NCBI GenBank assembly: GCA_002773975.1 | Contig: PEZR01000188.1 | Coordinates: 1-8,826, forward strand | DNA from: Bdellovibrio sp. CG10_big_fil_rev_8_21_14_0_10_47_8 | GTDB lineage: Bacteria; Bdellovibrionota; Bdellovibrionia; Bdellovibrionales; Bdellovibrionaceae | Direction: 5' to 3' | Length of the DNA: 8,826 nt | Shown here: one piece after another, positions 6,131-8,826 of the stretch | How positions within the stretch are numbered: the stretch's first letter is position 1 | Layout: every line of letters begins with the position of its first letter | The notes under the pieces: generated by a model | Database searches by the model: none | What the model was told of the DNA's origin: nothing | Seen by the model: only the letters and a program-made list of their open reading frames with translations | Position numbers and translations under genes: made by a program

Positions 6131-7722
6131 AGATTCTCGTTCTGTCCTTGTTGAGATTGGGCGATGTTATTCTTCACCGAGAGTTGGCTCAGTCTTTGAA
6201 AAATGAGTATCCTGGTGCGCAAATTGACTTTGTCATTGATGACCAGTTCCGGGCGGTAAAAGAGTTGATTCCCGAAGTGTCTAAATGGCATCAAATCCCT
6301 CGGCTCCGCTGGCAAAAAATTTTGGTTGAAAGAAAACAAAGTCCCGCGCGGGCGAAATTTGAATTGCAGAAGATGGTGGCGGATATCGGAGCAGAGTCTT
6401 ATGACCTGGTGCTGAATGCGACCCATAGTCGATTCAGCGCTCGACTGATGGATTTAATTTCCGCAAAAAAGAAGATCGGTGCCCAGATGATCAATGGCAA
6501 AGTGGGTACTGCCTCGAACCGGTGGCAACAGTACCTCAATGAGAACTTCTCTGGAGATGGACGGTCTCGCTTTCACTATCTGGAGCTTTTGCACAGATCA
6601 TTGGAAATTAGCTTCACTGTTCCCCGTCGAAGAAATCAAAAGAAAGATTCGATCTATTTACAAGTGCTAACATCTGACGAGAAAAAGAACTGGGGGCTCA
6701 ATAGATATTTTGAGCTATTTGGTCGTCTCAGGGCGCAGTTTCCGGAAAAACGCATTCGTGTTCTTTGCAGTCCGGCAGAGAAAAAACAGGTTCAAAATTT
6801 CTTTTCTGAAGAAGACATTTTTTGCGTGGACTTGCTGTCATTGCAGAAGTCTCTAGTAAAGGCGGAGCTGCTAATTACGGGGGACACAAGCGTCCAACAT
6901 CTGGCAGCCCAAGTGGGGTGCCGGACTCTTTCCTTATTTTTGGGCAGTGCAGATCCGGTAAAAACAGCTCCATGGAATCAAGGTGCTAGAATTTTGTCCG
7001 CGCAGTCCCCCTGTTTTCCATGCCGTCACTCGGACCCTTGCTCTCAAAGATCTCACCTGTGTGCTGAATCGATCCCCGTCGGGGAGGTGCTTCGATCGGC
7101 GTCACGGATTCTACTGAATTTAAAAGAGGAGCGGCATCAGGAGCAGGAGGTCAAGGTTCAGCAAAGGCATTTTTTCATCGAGAACCTGGAGAATCCAGAG
7201 CTTGATGCTCGGGTTGAGCAGCTAGCATGGAGCTTCTATTTGAGCCGGGAGCCGGGGGTCAGTTTTTTGCCGTTGGCTTCGAGTGCACAGGATCTGATGC
7301 GGGATCTTGGGCCCCATTTTGTGTTGTCGGATTTTGAGCAGAGTTATCATCGAGCCCAAGAGTTCCAGATGGGTCTCGAGGAGATGCAGAGGCGAATTCG
7401 TTTGTTGCAACAGTGTGTTTTGCAAAAGGATCCGAAGAAGGCCTTTCAGGCTCAGCGCTTGCTCGTTAGAGCGGGGTTGCAGAAGTTAACTTTGCAGGTT
7501 GGACCGCTCAGCGACTCATTGGCCCGTTTGAATTTTGCGATGACACGTTCTCCACAGGATCATTTTATTTTATTAAAAGAACTTCGCGCTGGTCTAGAGC
7601 AAGCGTTGGAGCTGGCACATATTCGATTGCAGATTTTCGCTCATTTGCAGTCCTTGATGAAGGGAGGTCAGGATGGCCGACGAGTTTACGAACTCAATCA
7701 AGAACATTCTATCGAGACTTGA
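6127..7722 (+). CDS. Glycosyltransferase family 9 (heptosyltransferase-like) with C-terminal helical extension
   Basis: GT9 enzymes transfer heptose or related sugars from ADP-sugars, classically to LPS core and in some cases (TibC/Aah type) to proteins. ATG 6127 is chosen because it gives the family opening MKILVLSLLRLGDVIL, sits in an ATGA overlap with the previous stop and has GAGGAG (6113-6118) eight bases ahead; the ATG at 6100 is rejected. The protein has 531 residues. The GT-B donor-site motif is TGDTSVQHLAA (251-261), followed by FLGSADPVKTAPW and a cysteine cluster C296, C299, C305, C312 (PCFPC...C...C), as in many GT9 proteins. Residues about 335-531 are an extra helical region, unusual since GT9 proteins are normally about 340-370 residues. 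It overlaps the next small gene by 50 bases. Confidence 0.88.
   Translation: MKILVLSLLRLGDVILHRELAQSLKNEYPGAQIDFVIDDQFRAVKELIPEVSKWHQIPRLRWQKILVERKQSPARAKFELQKMVADIGAESYDLVLNATHSRFSARLMDLISAKKKIGAQMINGKVGTASNRWQQYLNENFSGDGRSRFHYLELLHRSLEISFTVPRRRNQKKDSIYLQVLTSDEKKNWGLNRYFELFGRLRAQFPEKRIRVLCSPAEKKQVQNFFSEEDIFCVDLLSLQKSLVKAELLITGDTSVQHLAAQVGCRTLSLFLGSADPVKTAPWNQGARILSAQSPCFPCRHSDPCSQRSHLCAESIPVGEVLRSASRILLNLKEERHQEQEVKVQQRHFFIENLENPELDARVEQLAWSFYLSREPGVSFLPLASSAQDLMRDLGPHFVLSDFEQSYHRAQEFQMGLEEMQRRIRLLQQCVLQKDPKKAFQAQRLLVRAGLQKLTLQVGPLSDSLARLNFAMTRSPQDHFILLKELRAGLEQALELAHIRLQIFAHLQSLMKGGQDGRRVYELNQEHSIET
7660..7667 (+). promoter_or_regulatory. Strong Shine-Dalgarno site for the 54-residue small gene
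   Basis: AAGGGAGG lies within the 3' end of the first GT9 gene, five bases before ATG 7673. Its strength and spacing, in a place where the GT9 gene itself needs no such signal, support translation of the small frame. Confidence 0.6.
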
Positions 7723-7837
7723 AGCAATCACCGAGCAGGTGGTGAAAGAGCAAGGATACACCGAGGACACGGAAAAACTAAAAGTTCTGGTGGAGTTAAC
7801 CCGAGAGCAGGTGCAAAATGAAAATTCTGGTCGTTGA
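7673..7837 (+). CDS. Small protein of 54 residues between two GT9 genes, function unknown
   Basis: The frame runs from ATG 7673 to TGA 7835-7837. It overlaps the first GT9 gene by 50 bases and the second by 20, which fits the overlapping style of this operon and bridges what would otherwise be a 95-base gap. The product starts MADEFTNSIKNILSRLEAIT and continues as an acidic, helical sequence ending EQVQNENSGR. Hydrophobic residues (I9, I12, L13, L16, I19) fall on one face of a possible amphipathic helix or coiled coil. No signal peptide, cysteines or known motif are visible. It may be an accessory subunit of a neighbouring glycosyltransferase, or mainly a coupling frame for ribosome reinitiation at 7818. 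I do not recognise the family. Confidence 0.65.
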   Translation: MADEFTNSIKNILSRLEAITEQVVKEQGYTEDTEKLKVLVELTREQVQNENSGR

Positions 7838-8826
7838 GCTCGCTCGTTTAGGAGACATCTATCAGTCATGGCCGGCTCTTCGAGCTCTGCGGCGCCGGCA
7901 TCCCGACGCGCAAATTGACGTGATTACGCGTCCTCGCTTTCAGGCGGCCTTTGACGGGCTGGAGGTGGTCGATCGCCGGCGAATTTTTAACACTCAAGAG
8001 CTGATGGGCCCCTTGTTTGCGGCAAATATGGACGTGAAGGCATCCTTTGATTTGGTGAGCCGGGTTCTTGGTGAGATCAAATTTGAAAAATATGATTGGA
8101 TTATCAATCTGTCATTTTCGCCCTTGTCGAGTTATATCACTCACGCGGTGGCCGCAGAAAGTACTCGCGTTTCTGGTTACACGCGCACCAGCGATGGATT
8201 TCTGGCAATCCCTGATGACTTAAGCGCCTATTTTTATGCCCAGGTTGGTTTTGATCGACCCAATCGTTTTCATCTGGCTGAAATATTTGCCACGATGATG
8301 GAGATGGATCTGATCGAGACGGACTGGACGGCCCCCCAAGGCTTGATTACGCATTCGGCGGCGCCCCCGGTATTGATTCACATCGGAGCCAGTGAGGCAA
8401 AAAAACAGATTGGAGCCTCGAAGTGGGCGACGATCATCAATCAGCTCACTAAGATCTCTGATGTTAGAATCGGTCTGATTGGCTCCGCTGCAGAAACGGA
8501 GAATGCGGATTCGATTCTTAACAGTGTGCCAGCGGATCGGGTTCAGAACTATGTTGGAAAGACCAATTTGACCGAACTGTTCTCTTTGATTGCTGGTGCA
8601 AAGTTGGTGGTAGGACCCGACAGTGCTCCGATGCACATGGCCAGTCTTGTGAGGACACCTTGTTTGAATCTGAGTTTTCATTCCGTAAACTTTTGGGAGA
8701 CGGGCCCGAGAGCGCCGGGCTCTTATGTCCTGAGGGGAGCCGATGAGTCTGATTTTGCGTCTGACAAAGTGGCACATGCGATTCATCTGTTTTTCACCGG
8801 TGAAAAACAGGATATATCTTTGATTC
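7818..8826 (+). CDS. Second glycosyltransferase family 9 (heptosyltransferase-like), 3' end outside window
   Basis: The frame opens at ATG 7818 and is unbroken to the window edge (336 residues seen, near full GT9 length). It starts MKILVVELARLGDIYQSWPAL, closely paralleling the first GT9 (MKILVLSLLRLGDVIL). Both share an AQID strand near residues 31-34, encoded by an identical 12-base stretch (6217-6228 and 7908-7919), so the two are likely paralogues. A second-domain opening VLIHIGASEAKKQIGASKW (185-203), typical of GT9, is followed by the donor-site motif VVGPDSAPMHMAS (264-276). The C-terminal cysteine cluster of the first GT9 is not present; only Cys282 lies nearby. The start overlaps the small gene by 20 bases and has only a weak ribosome site (GAGAGCAGG), suggesting coupled translation. 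Sugar and acceptor are unknown; a flagellar or surface glycan is inferred from context. Confidence 0.88.
   Translation, partial: MKILVVELARLGDIYQSWPALRALRRRHPDAQIDVITRPRFQAAFDGLEVVDRRRIFNTQELMGPLFAANMDVKASFDLVSRVLGEIKFEKYDWIINLSFSPLSSYITHAVAAESTRVSGYTRTSDGFLAIPDDLSAYFYAQVGFDRPNRFHLAEIFATMMEMDLIETDWTAPQGLITHSAAPPVLIHIGASEAKKQIGASKWATIINQLTKISDVRIGLIGSAAETENADSILNSVPADRVQNYVGKTNLTELFSLIAGAKLVVGPDSAPMHMASLVRTPCLNLSFHSVNFWETGPRAPGSYVLRGADESDFASDKVAHAIHLFFTGEKQDISLI

Noticed and set aside
8220..8786. Minus-strand open frame of 188 residues opposite the second GT9 gene
   Set aside because: Opposite a well-supported GT9 gene with intact motifs; translation has no recognisable domain.
1..8826. tRNA, rRNA, CRISPR array, insertion sequence or phage genes
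   Set aside because: No cloverleaf-like sequence, no regularly spaced direct repeats, and no transposase or integrase frame seen; nearly all sequence is accounted for by co-directional genes.

Overview
The window looks like a flagellar-filament gene neighbourhood from a predatory or delta-type Gram-negative bacterium, most likely of the Bdellovibrionota (Bdellovibrio-like). This placement is an inference from the gene set fliD-fliS plus a helical putative chaperone, the lipoprotein and cytochrome style, the base composition and the mixed ATG/GTG/TTG starts. No taxonomic marker gene is present. Every supported gene lies on the + strand.

Layout. Bases 1-599 hold the 3' part of a glycosyltransferase (CgeB-like, GT-B family 1 C-terminal domain). 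A gap of about 167 bases with an inverted repeat follows. Next is a compact flagellar block: fliD (filament cap, best start TTG at 767), fliS (flagellin export chaperone), a small helical protein of FliT/FlgN type, and a putative lipoprotein with a cytochrome c'-like CXXCH haem domain fused to a helical TPR-like domain.

Bases 4300-4509 are a dense regulatory gap. They hold a long imperfect hairpin (4341-4379), an inverted repeat (4380-4429) and a near-perfect sigma-54 (-24/-12) promoter at 4423-4438. A 10-base tract there is exactly complementary to the ribosome binding site of the next gene.

From 4510 to the window end is a second, tightly overlapped operon: a TPR protein, a short protein resembling the N-terminal Rossmann-like domain of Maf flagellin glycosyltransferases, a GT9 heptosyltransferase-family protein with a helical C-terminal extension of about 190 residues, a 54-residue small protein, and a second GT9 protein cut by the window end. 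Adjacent genes overlap by 20, 4, 50 and 20 bases, which suggests translational coupling.

How it may work together (inference): the first block exports and caps the filament. The sigma-54-driven second block, with the glycosyltransferase upstream of fliD, would build or attach a glycan on flagellin or on the flagellar surface. The TPR and Maf-like proteins would be non-catalytic or accessory partners of the two GT9 enzymes. The cytochrome-like lipoprotein is the least expected member of the flagellar block.
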